This document shows positions 51,231 to 59,480 of a stretch of DNA of 64,000 bases, one piece after another. Source of the stretch: an uncultured Mailhella sp. (GTDB lineage: Bacteria; Desulfobacterota; Desulfovibrionia; Desulfovibrionales; Desulfovibrionaceae); assembly GCA_910578585.1 (NCBI GenBank), contig CAJTRG010000005.1, positions 1 to 64,000 on the forward strand, read 5' to 3'. The translations under genes were made by a program, and so were the position numbers. Position 1 is the first letter of the stretch, and each line of letters starts with the position of its first letter. The notes beneath the pieces were generated by a model that was not told the origin of the DNA, did not search any database, and saw only the letters and a list, made by a program, of their open reading frames with translations.

Positions 51231-52238
51231 TTAACGAGTTAAAGGATAAAGCTGTCTGAATACCACCTGATTATCCATTACAATATCCACAACTATTTGA
51301 GCTTTATCACCAATTTTCATACCGGCAATGGAAGCTGTGCTCTGCACATTCTTTAAATTGCGTATTCTAAAGGTGGAGTCCGTTGTTCCTGATAATTCCT
51401 GCAGCGCAAATTTACCGTCTATCTGGCTGCTCAAATAATATTTTTGTCTGCCTTCAATCTGGGCTTTCTTGCCCACATTCATCAGCTGATAGCGAATATC
51501 TATGGATTGAGAATAAAGCCTTGCATGGAAATTGCCTATCTCAATATAGCCCAAGTCAACTTTTTGCGTAATGGAACTTTCCTGGGCTGCTGCACTCAGT
51601 TCCTGAGCTTTTCCTTCTGCAGTTTGTTCCTGGGCGGCTTCTTTGCCTGTTTCTTGTGTATTTTCAGCAATGGCAGAAACATCACTTTCTGATTTTTCTT
51701 CTGCCTTTTCCGTTTCAGCTGCTTTTACGGATTCTGCGGGCTGTTCCTGAACTTGCGCGGCATCTTCTTCTGCACTTTCAGAACTGGTTTTATCAGCTCC
51801 CTCTTTTTCAGAACTCTTTTTCTGCCCGGCATTTTCAATTATATCAAAGCTCATATGTGCCCCGGTCAAACTATCGGCAAGTTCACCCATAAGCACACCT
51901 TTATCTCCGTCAATTACAGGTAAATTGGAAGAATCCACATCTTCTGTCGGAACAAGGAGTCCCAGCATATCCGGAGAATATTTTTGTAAAAATCGTTCCA
52001 GATTTGCAAGTCGTGTTACTGTTTGTTTATTATGCTCAATAGCCTGTTTGAGCCCTGCTGTTTCTTCAAGCACCGTGATATATTTGCTGTAACTGGATAA
52101 ACCAAACCAGATACTGGCAATAAGAAGAACAGGAACAATAATTAATAAGGAAAGAGCTATTTTAAATGTAGTTGGAGAAAAGCGAAAGGAATGAGATCTC
52201 CCTCTATCTCGCATGATAATAACACTAATATCACTCAT
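51231..52238 (-). CDS. Membrane-anchored envelope protein with disordered linker
   Basis: 335 residues. A basic cytoplasmic N terminus (MRDRGRSHSFRF), one membrane helix (about 26-50), a coiled coil (VLEETAGLKQAIEHNKQTVTRLANLERFLQ), then a Glu/Ala/Gln/Ser-rich linker (about 140-225), and a C-terminal beta-rich domain of about 105 residues (VDLGYIEIGNFHARLYSQSIDIRYQLMNV...). The topology puts most of it in the periplasm. No named domain is recognised. It follows the L,D-transpeptidase gene by 130 bp. A role in cell-wall assembly is inferred from position and design only. Confidence 0.65.
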   Translation of the reverse strand: MSDISVIIMRDRGRSHSFRFSPTTFKIALSLLIIVPVLLIASIWFGLSSYSKYITVLEETAGLKQAIEHNKQTVTRLANLERFLQKYSPDMLGLLVPTEDVDSSNLPVIDGDKGVLMGELADSLTGAHMSFDIIENAGQKKSSEKEGADKTSSESAEEDAAQVQEQPAESVKAAETEKAEEKSESDVSAIAENTQETGKEAAQEQTAEGKAQELSAAAQESSITQKVDLGYIEIGNFHARLYSQSIDIRYQLMNVGKKAQIEGRQKYYLSSQIDGKFALQELSGTTDSTFRIRNLKNVQSTASIAGMKIGDKAQIVVDIVMDNQVVFRQLYPLTR

Positions 52239-52368
52239 AACTCACCATAAAAACAGTATTTATCCCTCTCTTAATTATTCTCTATATACTCTTTTTCTGA
52301 AAACGACAATATTTTTTATCAATAAATTTAATTTTTATGCAAACTAACCGGCTTGTTTAGTTTATGTT

Positions 52369-53994
52369 TTACAAACGACGCCACCATTCTTTAGAAATAA
52401 TCCAGCTGTCACCTTTTGGAATCATGGTCAAAACTTTCATTCCTTTATCATGATAGCCGCGGTTATCTTCATAATCCTGCACCATGCGTACAATGAGACC
52501 CTCTTTTTCCATGGACATGGTTATATTGGAAAAATGAACCTTTGTAGGTTTTTTCATACTCCAAACTTCCTGCTTTTGGGCAATAATCTGGTCTAAGCCG
52601 CGGCGTGTATCCTGAATTGCGTGCTCTGTATAGAAAGAGGCATAGGCATTGATATCTGCCTGTTCCCATGCCAGACGCCATTTTTCAATAAAGGCAGGTG
52701 CATCTTTTTGGATTTTATCAGTCAAAGTATGCTCTAATTTCACAGCTCTTGGCAGCCATTCCATAGCGCAAACCTTATACGCACCGGTCTCATCCTTCAT
52801 CCAGTACAGGCGGCGTATGCCTTCGGTTTTATGGTTAGGCGCAACATAATATTGTTTAAACCAGGAAACAAAATACCCGGGGCCTTCTAAAACCTCCACG
52901 TCGTCAACAGCAATGTAAATCCATGAAAGCGTTGAGAAAAGCCCTTGTTTTTGCGCTTTGAATTTTTCAAAACTGCCGGATGTTCTGGAATATTTTTCAG
53001 TGTCATAAAAATCGAAAAACTCTTCTGAACGATCAGCCCAGGCATTATTCCAGTCAAGAGTAGCTTGACGGATAAAATCCATATCCTGAGAATTATCAGC
53101 ATACACTGCTTCTTCCTGCGCAGCAGCTGGTTTTTGAGTCTCTTCTGTGGGCTCTTGAGCAGCAATTACAGCCTGCTCTTCATCCTGTGCGCTTTGCACT
53201 TCTTCTGTACTTGCTTCGCTGCTTTCGCCCTGTTCCTTTTGTTCATTCTTTGCTTCAGCATTTTCTGAACTGTCAGAAGACATAAAGGAATTCAGCAGTT
53301 GCGAAAAATCCTGTTCTTTTTCTTCCGCAACTTCCAGCGCATTGGCACCAAGACTTCCAGCCTCAGCAAGTTTTTCAGCTTCTGCTTCACTCAAAGCAGG
53401 AGCTTCGCCATGTTCTTTAGCTGGAGATTCAGGAGCCGGGCTTTGCACCTCTCTTCTTTCAAGCTCTTTATCCTTATGAAAAGAGCTTTTAATACCCTGA
53501 GCAATGAGTACCGGCGTTCCAGCCTGCAAATACTTATCAAGGGCTTTGATATCAGCTAAATCAATGGCAACACAGCCCTGTGTTACCTGCCCTGCAATGG
53601 GATTGCCCTTACTGTGTATCCAAATTCCTCCGCCTGTCTTTCCGCGCAAGACATCAATAGGGTTGGGATAATTGAGCGGATAGGCATGGTCTCCATACAT
53701 TTCAAAATCAAGGGGAACCTGAATTTTTCCGCGCACAAAATACACACCCTCAGGAGTTTTTAAATCCCCCTGAACCTGTTTATCCCCCTCTTTTTCACCG
53801 TGAATGCTGGGATAATGCAGGCGGGTAATTTCATTGCCGTGTTTTTCTAAATAGAAAAATTCATCCTTGCCCTTATCCACCAGAATTAAACTTTCATCCA
53901 AAGCAGATTCAGGCAAATGGACTTCCCATGCGTTGGCGCCAGCAGAAACAGAAAAGACAGTCAGAATTGAAAGAACAAGTGTTTTAAACTGCAT
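52369..53994 (-). CDS. L,D-transpeptidase with two C-terminal NTF2-like domains
   Basis: 541 residues. Signal peptide (about 1-22). The YkuD catalytic domain spans about 35-165 with GGIWIHSKGN (H127) and TQGCVAID (nucleophile C141); it cross-links peptidoglycan or attaches proteins to it. A Glu/Ala/Gln-rich linker (about 175-300) leads to two SnoaL/NTF2-like domains of similar pattern (about 305-420 and 425-541), each with W-x-x-A-W near its start (LDWNNAWADR and KWRLAWEQAD) and an aromatic-rich sheet. The double NTF2 tail resembles that of Cds6-like L,D-transpeptidases. It lies 14 bp after pyrE. Confidence 0.88.
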   Translation of the reverse strand: MQFKTLVLSILTVFSVSAGANAWEVHLPESALDESLILVDKGKDEFFYLEKHGNEITRLHYPSIHGEKEGDKQVQGDLKTPEGVYFVRGKIQVPLDFEMYGDHAYPLNYPNPIDVLRGKTGGGIWIHSKGNPIAGQVTQGCVAIDLADIKALDKYLQAGTPVLIAQGIKSSFHKDKELERREVQSPAPESPAKEHGEAPALSEAEAEKLAEAGSLGANALEVAEEKEQDFSQLLNSFMSSDSSENAEAKNEQKEQGESSEASTEEVQSAQDEEQAVIAAQEPTEETQKPAAAQEEAVYADNSQDMDFIRQATLDWNNAWADRSEEFFDFYDTEKYSRTSGSFEKFKAQKQGLFSTLSWIYIAVDDVEVLEGPGYFVSWFKQYYVAPNHKTEGIRRLYWMKDETGAYKVCAMEWLPRAVKLEHTLTDKIQKDAPAFIEKWRLAWEQADINAYASFYTEHAIQDTRRGLDQIIAQKQEVWSMKKPTKVHFSNITMSMEKEGLIVRMVQDYEDNRGYHDKGMKVLTMIPKGDSWIISKEWWRRL

Positions 53995-54008
53995 AGCTGC
54001 TCACAATA

Positions 54009-54587
54009 CTAGCTTCTTGCCAGAGCAAGCAATTCACTGCGGCGGAAAATAGAATGCAGTTCATAACCGGCGGCTTTAATCGCTTCATTGCCGCCTTCTT
54101 CACGGTCAAGCACAGTGCAGAGCATGCCAATGGTAAAGCCCGCTTCCTTCACGCGTTCACAGGCAGTAAGGAGTGAACCGCCGGTGGTAACAACGTCTTC
54201 CAGCATGGCCACTGGTTTTCCTGTTTGCAAATTGGACAGACCTTCCAAATATTGGTTTGTGCCGTGTCCTTTAGGGCTTTTGCGCACAATGAATGCAGGA
54301 AGCGGTCTGCCAAGCTGATAGGAAATCACGCTTGTTGCAGTGACCAAGGGGTCTGCCCCAAGGGTAAGTCCGCCCACAGCAGTAATGTCCTTATGATCTT
54401 TTATTATATGGTTAAAAAGATGTCCGATCAGAAAAGCCCCTTCTGGATGCAGGGCAGTTTGTTTTCCGTCAAAATAAAAGTCACTTTCACGGCCGGAAGT
54501 AAGGATAAACTTTCCTTCTTTGTAAGAGCGTTCATACAATAATTTTGCAAGACGCACACGCATTTCTTCAATACTTAAATTCTGCAT
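54009..54587 (-). CDS. pyrE: Orotate phosphoribosyltransferase
   Basis: 192 residues. It joins orotate to PRPP in pyrimidine synthesis. The PRPP loop is PVAMLEDVVTTGGSLLTACERV; the flexible catalytic loop is VRKSPKGHGTNQYLEG; the N terminus has FILTSGRESDFYFDGK. Normal length. It follows purB by 7 bp, a purine-pyrimidine pairing in one operon, and is followed by the L,D-transpeptidase gene. Confidence 0.95.
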   Translation of the reverse strand: MQNLSIEEMRVRLAKLLYERSYKEGKFILTSGRESDFYFDGKQTALHPEGAFLIGHLFNHIIKDHKDITAVGGLTLGADPLVTATSVISYQLGRPLPAFIVRKSPKGHGTNQYLEGLSNLQTGKPVAMLEDVVTTGGSLLTACERVKEAGFTIGMLCTVLDREEGGNEAIKAAGYELHSIFRRSELLALARS

Positions 54588-54594
54588 ACTTCAC

Positions 54595-55887
54595 CTATTC
54601 AAAAACACGGTCTAAAATCATTTGTTCATAACGGGTATAATAACTCAAATCAAATACACAGTCCAAAACTTCGTCAGATAAGAGTGCAGAGATCTTTTCA
54701 TTACGGCGCACAATGTCAGGGAATTTTTCTTCACTTTCCCAGCTTTGCATAGCACATTCCTGCACCATAACGTATGCTTCCTGACGAGGCAGACCGTGGT
54801 CAACCAAAGCAGTCAGCACGCGCTGAGAGAAGAATAAGCCATAGCTTCCCCATAAGTTTCTTTCCACATTGCGGGGGATAACGCGCAAGCCGTCAAGAAG
54901 GAAAATTAAACGATGTAAAACATAATCCATCAAAATAGTGGAGTCCGGCATAATCACGCGTTCTACAGAAGAGTGGCTGATATCTCTTTCATGCCACAAT
55001 GCCTGATTTTCCATACTTGCCAAAGCATTGGTACGGATAAGGCGTGAAAGCCCGCACATATTTTCAGCAGAAATAGGATTTTTCTTGTGCGGCATAGCGG
55101 AAGAACCTTTTTGTCCTTTGCCGAAGCCTTCTTCCACTTCGTGTACTTCCGTTCTTTGCAGGTGGCGAAGTTCAGTACAAATTCTTTCAAAGCCGCCGGC
55201 AGCAAGAGCAAGAGCTGTAAAATAATGCGCATATCTGTCGCGCTGCACAATTTGAGAAGAAATGGTGTCAGGACGAAGACCTAAAATTTCACAGGCACGT
55301 TCTTCAATATCAGGAGATAAAACAGTATAGGTACCAACAGCGCCGGAAAGCTTGCCTACGCGCACATCTTCAAGGGCAGCTTCAAAACGTTCTTTATGGC
55401 GTTTAAATTCTGCATAGAAACCGGCAAATTTCAAAGAATAAGTGGTTGGCTCCGCGTGGATGCCATGGGTTCTGCCCATGCAAATAAGTCCGCGGTATTT
55501 TTCCACAAAATTTTTCAAAGAAGCTAAAAGGGCATCAAAGCCTTCCAGAATTCTTTCCCCTGCTTCAACGAGCAAAAGCGCATTGGCAGTGTCAACAATA
55601 TCAGAAGACGTGCAGCCTAAATGGATAAAACGAGAAGCCGGACCGACTTTTTCTTCCAAAGAGGTAAGAAACGCAATCACATCATGGCGGGTAACTTCTT
55701 CAATTTCCGCAATACGATCCACATCAATAGCAACTCTTGTGCGGATTTCTTCCATGCTTTGGGGATCAATACGTCCTTTTTCATACCATGCTTCACAAAC
55801 AGCAAGCTCAACTTTAAGCCATGCATTATAGCGATTTTCCAAAGACCATAACTCTGCCATTTGGGCTCGACAGTATCTTTCAATCAT
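54595..55887 (-). CDS. purB: Adenylosuccinate lyase
   Basis: 430 residues. It acts twice in purine synthesis (SAICAR and adenylosuccinate cleavage). The fumarase-superfamily signature is GSSAMPHKKNPISAE with the catalytic Ser; GRTHGIHAEPTTYSLKFAGFY and HLGCTSSDIVDTANALLL hold the catalytic His residues. Normal length. It heads purB-pyrE-ldt; a 22-base palindrome lies about 60 bases upstream and could be an operator. Confidence 0.96.
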   Translation of the reverse strand: MIERYCRAQMAELWSLENRYNAWLKVELAVCEAWYEKGRIDPQSMEEIRTRVAIDVDRIAEIEEVTRHDVIAFLTSLEEKVGPASRFIHLGCTSSDIVDTANALLLVEAGERILEGFDALLASLKNFVEKYRGLICMGRTHGIHAEPTTYSLKFAGFYAEFKRHKERFEAALEDVRVGKLSGAVGTYTVLSPDIEERACEILGLRPDTISSQIVQRDRYAHYFTALALAAGGFERICTELRHLQRTEVHEVEEGFGKGQKGSSAMPHKKNPISAENMCGLSRLIRTNALASMENQALWHERDISHSSVERVIMPDSTILMDYVLHRLIFLLDGLRVIPRNVERNLWGSYGLFFSQRVLTALVDHGLPRQEAYVMVQECAMQSWESEEKFPDIVRRNEKISALLSDEVLDCVFDLSYYTRYEQMILDRVFE

Positions 55888-55945
55888 ACGCTTATCCTAT
55901 TTTTTCTTTATTTTTATATCATTATTGAAGCGCACTCGAACAAAT

Positions 55946-55967
55946 ATTTAAACACATTTGTTTAAAT
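55946..55967. promoter_or_regulatory. Palindrome upstream of purB
   Basis: ATTTAAAC, six bases, GTTTAAAT: 8-base perfect arms. It is placed where an operator for the purB operon could lie. The regulator is unknown. Confidence 0.4.
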
Positions 55968-56019
55968 ACAAAAAGTACACCTCAAGTACATACTTTTGGT
56001 ATTTTTAAGAAAGAAAAAG

Positions 56020-56053
56020 GTTTTGCCCACAAGGAGCAAGACCCTTTCTATAA
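56020..56053 (-). terminator. Terminator of the 36-residue basic protein gene
   Basis: On the minus strand AAAGGGTCTTGC pairs imperfectly with GCAAAACCTTT and runs into TTTTCTTTCTT. Confidence 0.6.
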
Positions 56054-56059
56054 AAAGAC

Positions 56060-56170
56060 TTATTTCTTTGCAGCTTTTTTTGCTTCACGAATACGTTCTT
56101 TTAAACGTTCTGCACGACGATGACGACGGCGATCTAATTCTTTTTTGCGTTCAACTTTTTTGTGAGCCAT
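56060..56170 (-). CDS. 36-residue highly basic protein
   Basis: MAHKKVERKKELDRRRHRRA followed by ERLKERIREAKKAAKK: about half of the residues are Lys or Arg, and the whole can form one long helix. GGAGG is eight bases before the ATG and a terminator follows, so the gene looks real in spite of its length. Its composition suggests binding to rRNA, tRNA or DNA. I believe similar short basic proteins occur in other Desulfovibrionaceae, from memory only. Function unknown. Confidence 0.7.
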   Translation of the reverse strand: MAHKKVERKKELDRRRHRRAERLKERIREAKKAAKK

Positions 56171-56292
56171 GCTAAACCTCCATTAAATTTCAGTTATCCT
56201 GTCTTTTGAGTATAATCAAAAAAAACTGTACATGCAATACAAAGATTTTTCTTTTAAATAAATAAATAATTTCAAAATGTTAACAATTATTT

Positions 56293-57645
56293 TTAGAATA
56301 TTTTTCCGCTGCCTGCAAATTGATTGGCAATAAATGTTGCGTAACTGTCTGTCATTCCTGTAATAAAATCTATAACCACCAAATAGGCTTCATAGAGTGT
56401 ATATTCTTTTTTTAAAATATGTTTGCCCATAAGCGATAAAGCCCGCTCTTCCCGATAGGACGGTGTCTTCCCGCACACAAGATTGTGTACAGTGGGAATT
56501 AACACATCCAGAAGCTGTTTATAAATATTGTAGGAGCCTATTTCAATGCTGATTTTTTGCGGATGTTTTAAAATAATTGTATTAAAACAATCCTTGGCAT
56601 TTTTCATATAGGCTTTGACGGGCTCGCCAGCATAATCCAGATAAGGCAAAATATTTTCTCCCTGCATCAGCGCGGAATATTTTTCTTTGCTGACGTTAAA
56701 AACATCATCCACGGCAACCCTGATCGCAAGGGAGCGCAGATAACTCATGCGTGCACGGTCAGAATACATGGCGTCCAGACGGTTTTTATCTATTTGCATG
56801 CGTTCCCAAATGGGGGCAAACACTTCTAAAATTTCTCCATAGCGCAAAATGCCCAGCTCCCTGGCATCTTCCATATCAATAATTCGGTAACAAATATCAT
56901 CAGCAGCTTCCACAAAATAGGAAAAAGGATGGCGCAGAAAAACAGTTTTCCCCTCTTCCTCTTTTACGAGCCCAAGTTCCGTGAAAACGTCTGCAAAGAA
57001 CGCACGTTCCGCTTGATAATAATTGAATTTTTTTGAGCCGTTTTGCCTTGCTTCCAAAGAAGTGCGGGGATATTTGACCACGCTGGCAATGGTGGGATAC
57101 GTCAGGCGAAAACCACCCTGCTCCCGCTCGTTTTCCACCACATTAATCACGCGAAAGCCCTGAGCATTGCCGTCAAAAGTCTGAAAATCCACAAGTTCAC
57201 TGTCTGACAGGCCATAACAATACAGCTTGTTTTTCTCATCGCAAAACCATTCCTGAATAGCAAATTCGCCCGCATGCCCAAAAGGAGGATTGCCAATATC
57301 ATGGGCAAGGCAGGCAGACTGCACAATTTCACCAATATGGTAAGGCTCAATAAAATCCGGCAGATCACCCTTCTCCTCCAAAAAATACCCATAGCGAGTG
57401 CCAAAGCCTCTGCCCACAGAAGCCACTTCCAAAGAATGCGCCAGACGAGTATGAACATGATCGTTGGTGGAAAGCGGGTGTACCTGTGTTTTTCCTGCCA
57501 AACGCCGAAAAGAATCAGAAAAAATCAGCCGATCATGATCCATAATAAACGGACTGCGCGCCTTATCTATTTCCTGCACTTCATTTTTACCATAACGCTT
57601 TGGCAATAAAAGCTTTTTCCATTTTTCCTGAAATTGTCCCTGCAT
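56293..57645 (-). CDS. dgt: dGTPase-type HD-domain triphosphohydrolase
   Basis: 450 residues. It cleaves dNTPs to nucleoside and triphosphate. The HD metal site is built from HTRLAHSLEVASVGRGFG and CLAHDIGNPPFGHAGE; other family blocks are RDRLIFSDSFRRLAGKTQVHPL-like near residues 37-60 and ADDICYRIIDMEDARELG. It corresponds to the Dgt type 1/2 family rather than YfbR. It is a single gene between AT-rich stretches. Confidence 0.92.
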   Translation of the reverse strand: MQGQFQEKWKKLLLPKRYGKNEVQEIDKARSPFIMDHDRLIFSDSFRRLAGKTQVHPLSTNDHVHTRLAHSLEVASVGRGFGTRYGYFLEEKGDLPDFIEPYHIGEIVQSACLAHDIGNPPFGHAGEFAIQEWFCDEKNKLYCYGLSDSELVDFQTFDGNAQGFRVINVVENEREQGGFRLTYPTIASVVKYPRTSLEARQNGSKKFNYYQAERAFFADVFTELGLVKEEEGKTVFLRHPFSYFVEAADDICYRIIDMEDARELGILRYGEILEVFAPIWERMQIDKNRLDAMYSDRARMSYLRSLAIRVAVDDVFNVSKEKYSALMQGENILPYLDYAGEPVKAYMKNAKDCFNTIILKHPQKISIEIGSYNIYKQLLDVLIPTVHNLVCGKTPSYREERALSLMGKHILKKEYTLYEAYLVVIDFITGMTDSYATFIANQFAGSGKIF

Positions 57646-57689
57646 GCTTTTTCAACCTCATTTCACACGAATATCTGCATACGAATTAC

Positions 57690-57718
57690 TTGCATATTTT
57701 ATGCTTTCGCCATAGAAA
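57690..57718 (+). promoter_or_regulatory. Candidate promoter of the OsmC gene
   Basis: TTGCAT (57690-57695), 17 bases, TAGAAA (57713-57718). Confidence 0.4.
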
Positions 57719-57761
57719 TAGCTTAATCTTTAATTTTGAGCAATACTAAAAAGGAGTTTAT

Positions 57762-58166
57762 ATGCCAACCATTCTTTCATTCTATCAAGGCAGCTTACGC
57801 TGCCAAAGTACCCACGTGCAAAGCAATTCAACGCTTATTACCGACGCTCCCGCTGACAACGAAGGCAAAGGCGAAAACTTTTCCCCCACTGATCTTGTTG
57901 CTACAGCCCTTGGCACCTGCATGATGACCATTATGGGCATTTATGCCAATAAAAATGGACTCAATCTTGACGGCATGCGCATGGAAATCACCAAGAAAAT
58001 GAATATTTCTCCCCGCCGTATCGGCAGAATTGATATTGTTATTTCCATGCCTCATATCGAGCTCACGCCCATACAAAGAGCAGAACTGGAAGAAATTCCT
58101 CATACCTGCCCTGTTTGTCTCAGCTTAAATCCTGAAATAGAAAGAAATATTTCTTTTGTTTGGTAA
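57762..58166 (+). CDS. OsmC-family protein
   Basis: 134 residues. OsmC/Ohr-type fold with C53 (LGTCMMTIMGI) as the peroxidatic cysteine and a second thiol pair CPVC (116-119) near the C terminus; the CPVC arrangement is more like YhfA-type OsmC proteins than Ohr. The substrate may be an organic hydroperoxide or a persulfide. AAGGAG precedes the ATG. It is 84 bp before the YedE gene; OsmC-like and YedE proteins are found together in sulfur and selenium metabolism, so a thiol or persulfide role is inferred. Confidence 0.87.
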   Translation: MPTILSFYQGSLRCQSTHVQSNSTLITDAPADNEGKGENFSPTDLVATALGTCMMTIMGIYANKNGLNLDGMRMEITKKMNISPRRIGRIDIVISMPHIELTPIQRAELEEIPHTCPVCLSLNPEIERNISFVW

Positions 58167-58250
58167 AATTTACCAAAAACGTATAAAGAGTAAAGGTAAA
58201 TTTGCCCAAAAGAAAAAATAAATTGTACAAAGACAGGAGGTTAACAATTA

Positions 58251-59336
58251 ATGTACAATTTTTTCAGTTCCACCAAAGGAATTATTCTAACAGGCTTATT
58301 TATCGGAATTGGCGCATTTTTGCTCCAATTTTTAGGCAATCCAGCAAACATGGGAATTTGCGTTGTCTGCTTTACCCGTGACACAGTCGGCGGACTGGGC
58401 TTGCACAGAGCTGAAATCGTGCAGTATATCCGCCCGGAAATTATCGGTTTTGTTCTTGGTTCTTTTGCAGCAGCCCTTGCCACAAAAGAATTTCGGCCCC
58501 AAAGCGGCTCTTCTCCGCTTATACGCTTTGTGCTGGGCATGATTACAGGAACAAGTGCACTGGTTTTTCTTGGCTGCCCCTGGCGTATGGTTTTACGCAT
58601 TGCCGGCGGTGATTTGAATGCCATTGTCGGGCTTTTCGGCTTTGCAACCGGCATTTTCATCGGCACACGCTTTTTCAAACATGGCTATACGTTGGGAAAA
58701 AGTATGCCCATTTCCAAAAAGGCAGGTCTTGTTTTCCCCCTGCTCATGCTTGGTTTGCTGGTTTTATTAATCTTCAGCCCTGAAAAAGATGGTTCAGTCT
58801 ATAACGGACTGATTTACTATTCTCAAAAAGGCCCCGGTTCCATGCATGCACCTTTGCTGATATCTCTTGGCATTGCGTTTCTGGTGGGCATTTTCGCGCA
58901 AAGAAGCCGTTTCTGCACCATGGGAGCATTCAGAGATATTTTCCTTTTCAAGGAGCTGCATTTATTTTCCGGTCTGTTTGCTTTGTTTATTGCTGTTTTC
59001 ATCCTCAATCTTTTCGCTGGAAAATTTGAGCTGGGATTTGAAAATCAGCCCATTGCACACACAGACCATGTCTGGAATTTCCTGAGCATGCTGACTGTTG
59101 GCTTTGCTGCTGCCCTTGCCGGCGGCTGCCCCGGACGTCAATTCTTCTCCAGCGGGGAAGGAAATAACGACTCCACGACCTATGTATTAGGCTTGTTTGT
59201 AGGCACTGCCTTTGCCCATAATTTCGGCATTGCAAGTTCTGCAGCGCAAATCGGCTCCCACAGTATTTTTGCTGTGCTTTTTGGTTTAGTGATTTGCTTT
59301 GTGATTGCCTTCAGCCACATCAAAAAAGGTGCATAA
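58251..59336 (+). CDS. yedE: YedE-family membrane transporter (putative selenium/sulfur)
   Basis: 361 residues with about ten helices in two repeats. Conserved half-site cysteines lie in GICVVCFTRD, LGCPWRM, SRFCTMGAFRD and GGCPGRQF. These relay thiosulfate or selenium species in the YeeE/YedE (TsuA) family; the C-terminal-half SRFCTMGAFRDI and GGCPGR blocks match the selenium-linked YedE subgroup. The usual partner, a TusA-like YedF protein, is missing: a five-codon frame with a good ribosome site (59364-59381) follows instead. AGGAGG lies ten bases before the ATG. Confidence 0.85.
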   Translation: MYNFFSSTKGIILTGLFIGIGAFLLQFLGNPANMGICVVCFTRDTVGGLGLHRAEIVQYIRPEIIGFVLGSFAAALATKEFRPQSGSSPLIRFVLGMITGTSALVFLGCPWRMVLRIAGGDLNAIVGLFGFATGIFIGTRFFKHGYTLGKSMPISKKAGLVFPLLMLGLLVLLIFSPEKDGSVYNGLIYYSQKGPGSMHAPLLISLGIAFLVGIFAQRSRFCTMGAFRDIFLFKELHLFSGLFALFIAVFILNLFAGKFELGFENQPIAHTDHVWNFLSMLTVGFAAALAGGCPGRQFFSSGEGNNDSTTYVLGLFVGTAFAHNFGIASSAAQIGSHSIFAVLFGLVICFVIAFSHIKKGA

Positions 59337-59389
59337 TTCACCAACACAAAAAGGATAGAAAATGAAACAAAAAATATGATTAAGATTCT

Positions 59390-59407
59390 GCATTTTTGGA
59401 AAAATGC
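59390..59407. other. Small hairpin between yedE and the GT9 gene
   Basis: GCATTTTT, GG, AAAAATGC; no T run, so its use as a terminator is doubtful. Confidence 0.35.
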
Positions 59408-59480
59408 CTGATCCCTTGAGCTTGCTTATGAAAACAAAATAAGGCATACTTGAACAAGTTTTTATAAGCGAGCTTTTTTT

